In this document: positions 7,769 to 16,683 of the stretch, piece by piece
Layout of the letters: every line of letters starts with the position of its first letter
How positions within the stretch are numbered: position 1 is the stretch's first letter
From: Flavimobilis soli
Lineage (GTDB): Bacteria; Actinomycetota; Actinomycetes; Actinomycetales; Cellulomonadaceae
Assembly (NCBI RefSeq): GCF_002564025.1
Contig: NZ_PDJH01000001.1
Span: 930,001 to 994,000, forward strand
Length of the DNA: 64,000 nucleotides
Direction of reading: 5' to 3'
Made by a program: the position numbers and the translations under genes
Notes under the pieces: model-generated
The model's database searches: none
What the model saw: the letters and a program-made list of their open reading frames with translations, nothing else
What the model was told of the DNA's origin: nothing

Positions 7769-9691
7769 TCAGCTCTTCTTGGCGCGCGACGCCGCGCGAC
7801 CGCGCTCCGTCTGGTCGAGGATGACCTTGCGGATGCGCACGAACTCCGGGGTGACCTCGACGCACTCGTCCTCGCGGGCGAACTCGAGGGACTCCTCGAG
7901 CGTGAGGTGACGCGGCGGCACCAGGTTCTCGAAGTTGTCTGCGGTCGAGGACCGCATGTTCGTCAGCTTCTTCTCCTTGGTGATGTTGACGTCCATGTCC
8001 TCGTTGCGCGAGTTCTCGCCGACGATCATGCCCTCGTAGACCTCCTGCGTGGGGTCGACGAAGAAGGAGCCGCGCTCCTGCAGGTTGATCATCGCGAACG
8101 GCGTCACCTTGCCAGCGCGGTCGGCGACGAGCGAGCCCGTCACGCGGGTCTCGATCGGTCCGGCCCACGGCTCGTAGCCGTCGGCGAGCGAGGAGGCGAT
8201 GCCCGTGCCGCGCGTCTCCGTGAGGAAGCGCGTGCGGAAGCCGATGAGGCCGCGGGCGGGGACGACGAACTCCATGCGGACCCAGCCGGTCCCGTGGTTC
8301 GACATGGTCTCCATGCGGCCCTTGCGCTGCGCGAGGAGCTGCGTGACGGAGCCGAGGTACTCCTCGGGCACGTCGATCGTCATGCGCTCCATCGGCTCGC
8401 AGCGCTTGCCGTCGATCATCTTCGTGACGACCTGGGGCTTGCCGACGGTGAGCTCGAAGCCCTCGCGGCGCATCTGCTCGACGAGGATCGCGAGCGCGAG
8501 CTCGCCGCGCCCCTGGACCTCCCAGGCGTCCGGGCGCTCGGTCGGCAGGACGCGGAGCGACACGTTACCGATGAGCTCGTTGTCGAGGCGGTCCTTGACC
8601 TGGCGCGCGGTGACCTTGTGTCCCTTGCCGCCCTTGCCCGCGAGCGGGGACGTGTTGATACCGATCGTCATCGAGATGGCCGGGTCGTCGACCGTGATGA
8701 GCGGGAGCGGACGCGGGTCGTCCGGGTCGGTGAGCGTCTCACCGATCGTGATGTCGGCGATGCCCGCGACGGCGACGATGTCGCCAGGGCCAGCCTGCTC
8801 GGTCGGGACGCGGTCGAGCGCCTTCGTCTCGAGGAGCTCGGTGATGCGCACGTTCTGGATGGTGCCGTCGTGACGGGCCCACGCGACCGTCTGGCCCTTG
8901 CGGATCGTGCCGTTGAAGACGCGGAGCAGGGCGAGGCGGCCGAGGAACGGCGACGCGTCGAGGTTCGTGACGTGAGCCTGCAGCGGGGCGGTCTCGTCGT
9001 ACGTCGGCGCGGGGATCTTCTCGAGGATCGTGCGGAACAGGGGCTCGAGGCCCTCGCTGTCCGGGAGGGTGCCGTCGGCGGGCTGCTCGAGCGACGCGCG
9101 GCCAGCCTTGGCGGCGGCGTACACGACGGGCACGTCGAGGATCGCGTCCAGGTCGAGGTCCGGGACGTCCTCGTGGAGGTCGGACGCGAGGCCGAGCAGC
9201 AGGTCGGTCGACTCGGCGACGACCTCGGAGATGCGCGAGTCGGGACGGTCGACCTTGTTGACGACGATGATCACCGGGAGCTTCGCGGCGAGCGCCTTGC
9301 GCAGCACGAAGCGCGTCTGGGGCAGCGGCCCCTCGGACGCGTCGACGAGGAGCACGACGCCGTCGACCATCGACAGGCCGCGCTCGACCTCGCCACCGAA
9401 GTCGGCGTGGCCGGGGGTGTCGATGACGTTGATGGTGATGCCGTCAGGCTCGCCGAGCGCCGCCGCGGACGGACCGGTGTACCGGACCGCCGTGTTCTTG
9501 GCGAGGATCGTGATGCCCTTCTCACGCTCGAGGTCACCGGAGTCCATCGCGCGCTCGTCGACGTGGGCGTGGGCACCGAAAGCACCGGACTGGTGCAGCA
9601 TCGCGTCGACGAGGGTGGTCTTCCCGTGGTCGACGTGAGCCACGATGGCCACGTTGCGCAGGTCAGAGCGCACAGACATAGAGGTACTCAT
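7769..9691 (-). CDS. typA: Ribosome-associated GTPase TypA/BipA
   Basis: 640 residues from ATG 9691; an in-frame ATG at 9679 also starts the conserved part ([20 protein letters not shown]). The G1 motif [12 protein letters not shown], the G2/G3 region [14 protein letters not shown] and [12 protein letters not shown], and the G4 motif NKVDRPD are all present. EF-G-like domains III and V follow, then the BipA-specific C-terminal domain with [20 protein letters not shown]. In this family the GTPase binds 70S ribosomes and supports 50S assembly and stress adaptation, notably in the cold. No Shine-Dalgarno is visible close to either start. The gene stands alone between two hairpins. Confidence 0.96.
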   Translation of the reverse strand: MSTSMSVRSDLRNVAIVAHVDHGKTTLVDAMLHQSGAFGAHAHVDERAMDSGDLEREKGITILAKNTAVRYTGPSAAALGEPDGITINVIDTPGHADFGGEVERGLSMVDGVVLLVDASEGPLPQTRFVLRKALAAKLPVIIVVNKVDRPDSRISEVVAESTDLLLGLASDLHEDVPDLDLDAILDVPVVYAAAKAGRASLEQPADGTLPDSEGLEPLFRTILEKIPAPTYDETAPLQAHVTNLDASPFLGRLALLRVFNGTIRKGQTVAWARHDGTIQNVRITELLETKALDRVPTEQAGPGDIVAVAGIADITIGETLTDPDDPRPLPLITVDDPAISMTIGINTSPLAGKGGKGHKVTARQVKDRLDNELIGNVSLRVLPTERPDAWEVQGRGELALAILVEQMRREGFELTVGKPQVVTKMIDGKRCEPMERMTIDVPEEYLGSVTQLLAQRKGRMETMSNHGTGWVRMEFVVPARGLIGFRTRFLTETRGTGIASSLADGYEPWAGPIETRVTGSLVADRAGKVTPFAMINLQERGSFFVDPTQEVYEGMIVGENSRNEDMDVNITKEKKLTNMRSSTADNFENLVPPRHLTLEESLEFAREDECVEVTPEFVRIRKVILDQTERGRAASRAKKS

Positions 9692-9828
9692 TTCAGTGGA
9701 GGATGAGATCGCGTGCGTGCATCTCCGCTACGCAACGGTCCATCCTATCGCGAACGCAAGCCGATCTCCTGTGACGTCCGTGACGTGAGCGGCCGCTCCC
9801 CCGCGCCCCGAGACTGTCCGCAGACGGC

Positions 9829-9864
9829 GCGAGGCCCGGCGGACTCGTGTCCGCCGGGCCTCGC
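9829..9864 (-). terminator. Hairpin downstream of oppDF
   Basis: gcgaggcccggcggac (9829-9844), loop tcgt, gtccgccgggcctcgc (9849-9864): a perfect 16-bp stem located 23 bases after the stop of the ABC ATPase. It probably ends the opp operon transcript. Confidence 0.8.
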
Positions 9865-9887
9865 ACCTCCCTCGTCCGTGACGGGGA

Positions 9888-11870
9888 TCAGACCTCCGGG
9901 GCCTCCGGGCCGAGCTGCAGGCTCGCACCGGGGATGGCACCGAGCAGCTCCCGGGTGTACTCCTCGCGGGGCGAGTCGAACACCTCGTCCGTCGTGGCGT
10001 GCTCGATGATGCGCCCCTGCTTCATGACGCAGACCTCGTCGGCGATCTGCCGCACGACGGCGAGGTCGTGCGTGATGAACAGGTAGCTCAGGCCGAGCTC
10101 GCTCTGCAGGTCGTTGAGCAGCTCGAGGATCTGCGCCTGGACGAGCACGTCGAGAGCGGAGACGGCCTCGTCGCACACGACGACCTCAGGCTGCAGGGCG
10201 AGCGCACGCGCGATCGCGATGCGCTGGCGCTGACCGCCGGAGAGCTCGTTCGGGAAGCGACGCATCGTCGACTGCGGAAGCGCGACGAGGTCGAGCAGCT
10301 CGCGGACGCGGGCCTCGCGCTCCTTGGCCGTGCCGACCTTGTGGACCCGCAGCGGCTCCTCGATCGTGCGGTAGATCGAGTACATCGGGTCGAGCGAACC
10401 GTAGGGGTTCTGGAAGATCGGCTGCACGCGGCGGCGGAAGGCGAAGAGCTCCTTGCGGCCGAGCGTCGACATGTCGACGCCGTCGAAGATGATCTTGCCC
10501 TCGGTCGGCTCGAGCAGGTTGAGCACCATGTTCGCGACCGTGGACTTGCCCGAGCCGGACTCGCCGACGAGCGCGACCGTGGTCCCGCGCTTGAGCGAGA
10601 ACGACACGTCGTCGACGGCCTTGAAGTCGCGCGCCCCCTTGGCGGCACCACGGATGTGGAACACCTTGGTGAGGTTCTGCGCGATCACGACGTCGTCGCG
10701 CTCCTGGGAGACGCCGTCGCCACCGGTCTGCGCGAGCAGCTCCTTGACCTCGACGCCGGCAGCCTTGGCGCTCTGGATGCGGCGCGACGCGAGCGACGGG
10801 GCCGCCGCGACGAGGCGCTTCGTGTACGCGTGCTGCGGGTTCGCGAGGATCTCGCGGGACGGGCCCGACTCGACCACGCGACCGCGGTACATGACGACGA
10901 GGTGCTCGGCGCGCTCGGCGGCGAGGCCCAGGTCGTGCGTGATGAACAGGACCGCCGTGCCGAGCTCCGAGGTCAGACGACCCAGGTGGTCGAGGATCTT
11001 GCGCTGCACCGTCACGTCGAGCGCCGACGTCGGCTCGTCCGCGATGAGCAGCTTCGGGCGTGCGGCGAGGCCGATCGCGATGAGGGCGCGCTGGCGCATG
11101 CCGCCCGAGAACTCGTGCGGGTACTGCCGGGCGCGACGCTCGGCGTCGGGCAGGCCGGCCTCGGCGAGCAGACCGGCGACGCGGTCCTTGCTCGTCGCGA
11201 CCGACGTGAGGCCCTCGACGGCCGTCGGGGCCGACGGCATGCCGAGGCTCTCGAGCACGACGACGGCCTCGAGGCGCGTCGTCGAACCGGTCACGAGGCG
11301 GGACTCCGCCTCGGCGAGGACGGCGTCACGCTCGGCCTCGGGGCGCGAGGCGAGCTCCTCCTGGAGGAGCGAGATGAGCGTGCGCTTGGCGTCGTGGCTC
11401 AGCAGCAGGTCGCCGCCGGCGAGCTGCGGGGTCTCCCCCTCGGCGAGGCCGAGCGCGAGCTTGCGCTGGGTGCCGCGGGAGACGTCGATGCCGTTCGCGC
11501 GCAGGCCCTCCTTGACCTGGAACCCGATCGACCATACCGGGTTCAGGTTGGACATCGGGTCCTGCGGGACGAGGCCGATCGACCTGCCGCGCAGGGCGAC
11601 GATCTCGCGCTTGGAGGCCTTGGTGACGTCGACGCCGTCGAACATGATCGACCCACCGGTGACCTTGCCGGTGCCGGGGAGCAGGTCGATGATCGCGTGC
11701 GCGGTCGTCGACTTGCCGGAGCCGGACTCGCCCACGATCGCGACCGACTGGCCAGGGTAGATCGTCAGGTCGGCGCTCTTGACGGCGTGGACGGGGCCAC
11801 CGCGCGTCTGGAAGTCGATGCTGAGGTCGCGGATCTCGAGGAGCGGCTTGGCCGCTGTCGTGTCGTTCAT
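9888..11870 (-). CDS. Fused oligopeptide ABC transporter ATPase (OppD-OppF in one chain) with an extra helical insert
   Basis: 660 residues from ATG 11870, overlapping oppC by four bases. Two ABC ATPase halves are present. The first has GESGSGKSTT (residues ~47-56), the Q-loop VPQDPMSNLNPV, SGGMRQRALIAIGLA and LLIADEPTSALD. The second has GESGSGKSTVANMVL, FQNPYGSLDPM, SGGQRQRIAIARAL and VCDEAVSALD. It energises peptide import with the OppBC pair upstream. Residues ~131-228 of the first half form an unusual insert, rich in Ala/Glu/Leu and probably helical, between the Q-loop region and the signature motif. Normal OppD has only about 15-20 residues there. Both nucleotide sites keep their catalytic motifs; the Walker B glutamates are present. 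Confidence 0.93.
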   Translation of the reverse strand: MNDTTAAKPLLEIRDLSIDFQTRGGPVHAVKSADLTIYPGQSVAIVGESGSGKSTTAHAIIDLLPGTGKVTGGSIMFDGVDVTKASKREIVALRGRSIGLVPQDPMSNLNPVWSIGFQVKEGLRANGIDVSRGTQRKLALGLAEGETPQLAGGDLLLSHDAKRTLISLLQEELASRPEAERDAVLAEAESRLVTGSTTRLEAVVVLESLGMPSAPTAVEGLTSVATSKDRVAGLLAEAGLPDAERRARQYPHEFSGGMRQRALIAIGLAARPKLLIADEPTSALDVTVQRKILDHLGRLTSELGTAVLFITHDLGLAAERAEHLVVMYRGRVVESGPSREILANPQHAYTKRLVAAAPSLASRRIQSAKAAGVEVKELLAQTGGDGVSQERDDVVIAQNLTKVFHIRGAAKGARDFKAVDDVSFSLKRGTTVALVGESGSGKSTVANMVLNLLEPTEGKIIFDGVDMSTLGRKELFAFRRRVQPIFQNPYGSLDPMYSIYRTIEEPLRVHKVGTAKEREARVRELLDLVALPQSTMRRFPNELSGGQRQRIAIARALALQPEVVVCDEAVSALDVLVQAQILELLNDLQSELGLSYLFITHDLAVVRQIADEVCVMKQGRIIEHATTDEVFDSPREEYTRELLGAIPGASLQLGPEAPEV

Positions 11871-12823
11871 CGCTTGCGCGCCTTCGGGTCGAGGGCGTCG
11901 CGCACGACGTCGCCCATCATGATGAAGCTCAGGACCGTGAGAGCCAGCGCGGCCGACGGGTAGAACAGGATCATCGGCTGCGTGCGCAGCGAGACCTGAG
12001 CCTTGGAGATCTCAGCGCCCCAGGACAGCACCGAGCCCGGGAGGCCGAGGCCGAGGAAGGACAGCGTGGCCTCGGCGACGATGAACGTGCCGAGCGAGAC
12101 GGTCGCGACGACGACGACGGGGGCGAGCGCGTTCGGCACGACGTGGCGGACCAGCGTCATCCACCTCGACACCCCGAGCGACTTCGCGGCGGTGATGAAG
12201 TCGTTGTTCTTCACGCTCATGACGGCACCGCGCGTGATGCGGGCGACCTGTGGCCACCCGAACACGGCCAGCACCGCGATGACGCGCCAGACGCCACCAC
12301 CGGTGAAGACCTGGCCGACGACGATCGCGGCCAGCACGAGCGGGATCGCGAAGAAGATGTCCGTGAGGCGGGCGAGCAGCGAGTCGAGCCAGCCGCCGTA
12401 GAAGCCGGCGAGGGCGCCGACGATGCCGCCGAGGAGGACGACCGCGATGGTCGTGACGATGCCGACCGTGACGGAGGCACGCGCGCCGAAGATGACGCGG
12501 GCGTAGACGTCGCAGCCCTGGCGGTCGAAGCCGAACGGGTGACCGGGCTCGGGGTTGGCGAGCGACTTCGACAGGACGCAGTACGTCGGGTCGTTCTTGG
12601 TGAAGATGCCCGGGAGGAAGGCGACGACGGCCACGAGCAGGATCAGGAAGGCCGAGACCCAGAAGAGCGGACGACGACGGAGGTCGTTCCAGGCGTCGCG
12701 CCACAGGCTCGACGGCGCCTCGGTCTCGTCGACCTTGTCGACGACCGCGAGGGGGGTCAGCGCGGCGTCAGCGACGAAGTGGCCCTGACCCGGACGCGGA
12801 GAGATGGTGTTCTGCTCAGGCAT
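11867..12823 (-). CDS. Oligopeptide/dipeptide ABC transporter permease, OppC type
   Basis: 318 residues from ATG 12823. The N-terminal cytosolic stretch WRDAWNDLRRRPLFWVSAFL and first membrane segment are typical of OppC/DppC, and the periplasmic loop carries HPFGFDRQGCDVYARVIFGA (family HWLGTDDLGRDV..). The binding-protein-dependent transport domain follows, with GWPQVARITRGAVMSVKNNDFITAA and the EAA-loop region LGVSRWMTLVRHVVPNALAP. About six membrane segments are seen. It pairs with the upstream OppB and overlaps it by eight bases. Confidence 0.94.
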   Translation of the reverse strand: MPEQNTISPRPGQGHFVADAALTPLAVVDKVDETEAPSSLWRDAWNDLRRRPLFWVSAFLILLVAVVAFLPGIFTKNDPTYCVLSKSLANPEPGHPFGFDRQGCDVYARVIFGARASVTVGIVTTIAVVLLGGIVGALAGFYGGWLDSLLARLTDIFFAIPLVLAAIVVGQVFTGGGVWRVIAVLAVFGWPQVARITRGAVMSVKNNDFITAAKSLGVSRWMTLVRHVVPNALAPVVVVATVSLGTFIVAEATLSFLGLGLPGSVLSWGAEISKAQVSLRTQPMILFYPSAALALTVLSFIMMGDVVRDALDPKARKR

Positions 12824-13742
12824 ATCGGATCCTCGGGTCCAGGACCGCGTACAGCAGGTCCACGATCAGGTTGCCCACGATGTAGACGATCACGAGGATC
12901 GTCACGAAGCTGACGACGGTGGACGGGTCGCCCTTGATGATGGCGGCGTAGAGCGTGCCACCCACGCCGTGGATGTTGAAGATGCTCTCCGTCACGATCG
13001 CACCGCCCATGAGCGCGCCGAGGTCCGCGCCGAGGTAGGTCACCACGGGGATCAGGGAGTTGCGCAGGACGTGGACGTTGACGACGCGGCCGCGGGACAG
13101 ACCCTTGGCGGTCGCGGTGCGGACGTGGTCCGCGGTGAGGTTCTCGGCGACCGACGTGCGCGTCAGGCGCAGCACGTAGGCGAAGGACACGGCGCCGAGC
13201 ACGATCGCAGGCATCAGCAGCGCCTTGACCGAGTGGTCCGCGCCGACCGTGGCGGGCAGGAGCTGCCACTGCACACCGACGAAGAACTGGAGCAGGAAGC
13301 CGATGACGAACGTCGGCGCAGCGATCACGACGAGGCTGACGACGAGGAGCGTGCCGTCGAAGAACTTGCCCTTGCGCAGACCGGCGTAGAGACCGAACAG
13401 CACGCCGAAGACCGTCTCGATCACGAGCGCCATGAGCGCCAGCTTGAGCGTCACGGGGTACGCGCTGGCGATGACCTCCATGACGGGCTGACCGGAGAAG
13501 GACTTGCCGAAGTCCAGCGTGAAGATGCCCTTGAGGAAGAGCAGGTACTGCACGATGAACGGCTGGTCGAGGTTGTACTGCGCCCTGATCTGGTCGGCGA
13601 CGGCGGGAGAAAGACCGCGGTCACCACCCATCGCGGCGACGGGGTCGCCGGGCATCGCGAAGACCATCGCGTAGATGAGCAGCGTCGCGCCCAGGAACAC
13701 AGGGATGAGCTGCAGCAGTCTTCGTCCGAGATATCGGACCAT
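12816..13742 (-). CDS. Oligopeptide/dipeptide ABC transporter permease, OppB type
   Basis: 308 residues from ATG 13742, chosen because GGAAGGAAAG lies just upstream and MVRYLGRRLLQLIPVFLGAT is the usual OppB beginning; the frame stays open 57 bases further upstream without family similarity. Six membrane segments are visible. The periplasmic loop has FAMPGDPVAAMGG, and the EAA region reads VRTATAKGLSRGRVVNVHVLR. It forms the translocation pore with OppC. It lies downstream of the oppA gene after a 221-bp gap that holds two hairpins, so it may be expressed at a lower level than oppA. Confidence 0.93.
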   Translation of the reverse strand: MVRYLGRRLLQLIPVFLGATLLIYAMVFAMPGDPVAAMGGDRGLSPAVADQIRAQYNLDQPFIVQYLLFLKGIFTLDFGKSFSGQPVMEVIASAYPVTLKLALMALVIETVFGVLFGLYAGLRKGKFFDGTLLVVSLVVIAAPTFVIGFLLQFFVGVQWQLLPATVGADHSVKALLMPAIVLGAVSFAYVLRLTRTSVAENLTADHVRTATAKGLSRGRVVNVHVLRNSLIPVVTYLGADLGALMGGAIVTESIFNIHGVGGTLYAAIIKGDPSTVVSFVTILVIVYIVGNLIVDLLYAVLDPRIRYA

Positions 13743-13865
13743 CGGTCTTTCCTTCCACACTTGCCGTGTCGCGCCGTCGGATCGACCTAGATCCGCCACA
13801 CGACTCTAGTAGACGCACGAACCTCGAGTCGTCGACGCGTGAGTGCGCGCGTCGGGGCACGACGG

Positions 13866-13943
13866 TGGGGTGAGGGACTCGGTCCCCCACCCCACGTCGT
13901 CATGCCAAGGTCGGTCGGGCCGGCATGCCGGCCCGACCGACCT
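13866..13943 (-). terminator. Two strong hairpins between oppA and oppB
   Basis: The hairpin at 13908-13943 is a 36-base perfect palindrome (aggtcggtcgggccggca and its complement, no spare loop). Next to it, 13866-13894 folds as a 13-bp stem with one mismatch and a TCG loop. They follow the oppA stop on the minus strand. In peptide-importer operons such structures often protect the binding-protein mRNA or attenuate read-through, leaving the binding protein in excess; that role is inferred here. The rest of the gap, 13743-13865, shows nothing else. Confidence 0.65.
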
Positions 13944-13963
13944 GAGATGTCACCGGAGGGTGA

Positions 13964-15583
13964 TCACCACGTGCTGATGGCGTCAGCCTGAGCCCACAGC
14001 TCCTTGGCCTTCTCCGGGTTGTAGTCGAGAACCTCGGAGCCCTTGAGCGAGTCGTTCCAGCCCGCGATGACCGGGGACGTGAAGTCCTTGGCCGGGGTGC
14101 GGGTGCCCTGGAAGATCGCGTCGGTGATCGCCGTGCGGTCGATCGCCATGGAGATCGCCTGGCGGCGGAGGATGCCCTCCTCGCCCGAGAAGTGCTCAAG
14201 CTTCTCGGGGATGGTGAAGGACTGGAACACGGCCGAGGCCTGGTTCACGGAACGACCGTTGAGGTCGGTCTCGAACGTCGCGAACGCGCTGTCCGGGACG
14301 GCGTCGAGGACGTCGAGGTTGTTCGCGAGGAGGTCCGTGTAGGCGGTGTCCTGCGACGTGTAGAACACGAAGCGGATGCCCTTGTTGGCCGCGGTGCGCG
14401 GGCCGTCGTAGTCGGGGTTGGGCACGAGGTCGATCGACGTGTCGTGCTTCCAGCTGCCCTCCTTGACGATGTACGGGCCGTTGGCGATCGGGGCCTGGCC
14501 GTAGGCCTCCATGTCCTCGAACGCGACGGACGGCAGCGGCATGAACGCCGTGTAGCCCAGGCGCAGCGGGAAGTCAGCCTCAGGCTGCGCCAGCTTCACC
14601 GTGAAGGTGTGGTCGTCGACGATGTCGAGCGCGAGCTCGGAGTCCTCGTCGTACGAGAAGCCCTCGATGGACTCGAAGAAGTAGGAGCTCAGCTGAGCGT
14701 TGCTCAGGAGGGCGCCGTAGTTCCACGCGTCGACGAACGACTTCGCGGTGACCTCTTCGCCGTTCTGGAACTTGTGGCCCGGCTTGATCTTGATCGTCCA
14801 GAGCTGCGAGTCCTCGGACTCGATCGACTCGGCGAGCTCGTTCTGGGGGGAGCCGTCAGCCTTGTAGGACACGAGACCCTGGAAGATCTGGTCCATGATG
14901 CGGCCGCCGCCGGTCTCGTTCGTCATGCCCGGGACGAGCGGGTTCGCCGGCTCGGAGCCGTTGGCGATGACGATGCCGTCGCCGCCGTCCTTCTTGACGG
15001 CCGAGTAGATCGGCTGCGAGTTCCAGCCGAACTCGACGTCCGAGACGTTCTCGGAGTAGCCACCCGTGACGTTGGAGTACCACAGCGGGATGACGGGCAG
15101 GTCGGTGAAGAGCTGCTCCTGCGCCTGGTCGAAGAAGCCGTTGGCCTCCTCGACGGAGCCCGCGGTGAGGCCCTGGCGAAGCAGGTTGTCGAAGTTCTCG
15201 TTCGAGTAGTCGCCGTCGTTCGAGCCGGCGCCCGTGCCGTAGAGCGGGCCGAGGAAGTTGTACAGCGACGGGTAGTCCGCCTGCCATCCGGTGCGGAACG
15301 CGCCGGTCATCTTCCGGTCCTGGACGTCCTGGCGCAGCTCGGCGAACGTCGCGTACGGCTGGCCCTCGGCCTGGATGCCGAGGGTGTTCTTGATCGAGTT
15401 GGCGACCGCGTCGACCCAAGCCTGGTGGCCACCGTCGCCGTTGTAGGCGATGGTGAACTTGTTGCTCGAGGTGCTGGCCGGGGCCGAGCTGCTGGTGTCG
15501 TTGCTCTCACCGCTGCACGCGGTCAGGGCGAGCGCACCGATGGCCGTCAGGGCCACCGCGGCGTGCATCCGCTTGTTCTTCAA
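13964..15583 (-). CDS. Oligopeptide-binding lipoprotein of the SBP_bac_5 family, apparently circularly permuted
   Basis: 539 residues from TTG 15583, chosen because AGGAGG stands four bases upstream and gives MKNKRM then a lipoprotein signal with lipobox LTAC (Cys23). After a Ser/Thr linker, residues 43-198 (FTIAYNGDGGHQAWVDAVAN to WNSQPIYSAVKK) are what is normally the C-terminal third of such proteins. Only then comes the normal N-terminal part (ANPLVPGMTNETGGG.., residue 199 on), running through the usual middle (RRQAISMAIDRTAI, TPAKDFTSPV) to LWAQADAISTW and the stop, exactly where the FTIAYN strand should follow. The order is thus C-part then N-part in one open frame. It should be the external receptor of the opp importer downstream. 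The family is certain; the permutation rests on my recall of family order. Confidence 0.9.
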   Translation of the reverse strand: MKNKRMHAAVALTAIGALALTACSGESNDTSSSAPASTSSNKFTIAYNGDGGHQAWVDAVANSIKNTLGIQAEGQPYATFAELRQDVQDRKMTGAFRTGWQADYPSLYNFLGPLYGTGAGSNDGDYSNENFDNLLRQGLTAGSVEEANGFFDQAQEQLFTDLPVIPLWYSNVTGGYSENVSDVEFGWNSQPIYSAVKKDGGDGIVIANGSEPANPLVPGMTNETGGGRIMDQIFQGLVSYKADGSPQNELAESIESEDSQLWTIKIKPGHKFQNGEEVTAKSFVDAWNYGALLSNAQLSSYFFESIEGFSYDEDSELALDIVDDHTFTVKLAQPEADFPLRLGYTAFMPLPSVAFEDMEAYGQAPIANGPYIVKEGSWKHDTSIDLVPNPDYDGPRTAANKGIRFVFYTSQDTAYTDLLANNLDVLDAVPDSAFATFETDLNGRSVNQASAVFQSFTIPEKLEHFSGEEGILRRQAISMAIDRTAITDAIFQGTRTPAKDFTSPVIAGWNDSLKGSEVLDYNPEKAKELWAQADAISTW

Positions 15584-16059
15584 TGTTCCTCCTCGTGGGG
15601 GTGGACCCCCGCGGGCTTGACGCTCGAGCGCCTCGGCACCGACAGCCATCGGTGCAGCCTGGGGGCATCCACGTACAGAACCAACTGTGGTTCTTGGAGA
15701 CCGTACACAGCAAATCCGCTGATTAGGGGTCTCGGGGAGCGTTCCGCGAGGCAATCGTTACCGTTCCGGGATATGTGGTTCTAGCCCACGCGACGCAGAC
15801 TCGGATGCGGCGCACAGCGCTGACCTGGGAGGACGCGGCCGTGTCCCACATGCTGGTCCAAGACATATCGCCTGATAGCAATTCCACCGGGAGACCTGGG
15901 TCACATTCGGGATCCCGCGCTCGGAAAAGCCCAGGATGTGATCTTCACGATCTCAGGCAACGGACTGTTAAGTTCATGTAACAGTTGCGGCCAGCAACGC
16001 TCAACACACCGTCACGGCCCTCTGACCAGGCCTGGCACCACCGCACCCCGGGGGAGCAC
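15584..16059. promoter_or_regulatory. Intergenic region between oppA and a divergent oxidoreductase gene, with two inverted repeats
   Basis: 476 bases without a gene, noticeably more AT-rich than the surroundings. Two inverted repeats stand out: agaacca-actg-tggttct at 15677-15694, in the oppA leader, and actgtta-agttcatg-taacagt at 15964-15985, about 75 bases ahead of the oxidoreductase start. Both look like sites for dimeric regulators. I could not match them to a named regulator family and no regulator gene is adjacent. Promoters for both flanking genes must lie here but no convincing -35/-10 pair was found. Confidence 0.5.
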
Positions 16060-16674
16060 GTGAAGATCTGCATCATCGGCGGTTCCCAGGGAACCGGCGC
16101 CCGGCTCGCCGCACTGGCCACCGCCGCCGCCCACGACGTCGTCGTGCTGTCGCGGCGCGGCGCGGCTCCCGAGGGCGCCACCGCTCTGACAGGCAGCGCC
16201 ACGGACCTCGGCCCCGTCACCCAGGCCGTCACTGGCGCCGACGCCGTCATCGTCACGGTCGGCGGCGCGAAGGGCGTGCACCACCAGCGCACCGCCGTCA
16301 CCCGCACGGTCGTCGAGGCGATGCGCGCATCCGGCGTCCGCCGTCTGCTCGTGCAGTCCTCGCTCGGTGCGGGCGGCTCCGCCGTCCAGCTTCCCCGCGC
16401 GATGCGCGGGATCACGATGCTCGCGCTCGCGAAGCCGCTCGCCGACCACGACGAGCAGGAAGCCACGGTCACCGCCTCAGGTCTCGACTGGACGATCGTT
16501 CGGCCGAGCGGCCTGACCGACAAGCCCGCGACCGGCACCTGGACCGCGCTCGAGGTCGGGCAGCCCGGAACGCTGCGCGGCACGATCCCGCGAGGCGACC
16601 TCGCAGCGTTCATGCTCGAGCTACTCACCGACGACGCCGCGGTCGGCAAGGCGTTCGGCGTCAGCTCGCGCTGA
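16060..16674 (+). CDS. NAD(P)H-binding atypical short-chain dehydrogenase/reductase
   Basis: 204 residues from GTG 16060, with GGGGAG just before it; the frame is open upstream to 15985 but the Rossmann motif starts right at this GTG (KICIIGGSQGTGARLAALA). Further features are VVLSRRG after the second strand, VIVTVGGAKGVHHQ, LLVQSSLGAGGS and DWTIVRPSGLTD, all as in NAD(P)H-binding (PF13460-type) epimerase-like proteins. The active-site Tyr-x-x-x-Lys of classical SDRs is absent, as usual in this group. The substrate is unknown. Ten bases separate it from the hydrolase gene that follows, so the two probably form one transcript. Confidence 0.85.
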   Translation: MKICIIGGSQGTGARLAALATAAAHDVVVLSRRGAAPEGATALTGSATDLGPVTQAVTGADAVIVTVGGAKGVHHQRTAVTRTVVEAMRASGVRRLLVQSSLGAGGSAVQLPRAMRGITMLALAKPLADHDEQEATVTASGLDWTIVRPSGLTDKPATGTWTALEVGQPGTLRGTIPRGDLAAFMLELLTDDAAVGKAFGVSSR

Positions 16675-16683
16675 GGAGTACGT

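Noticed and set aside
13743..13799. 19 extra residues at the N-terminus of OppB
   Set aside because: They lie upstream of a Shine-Dalgarno-preceded ATG that matches the normal beginning of the family.
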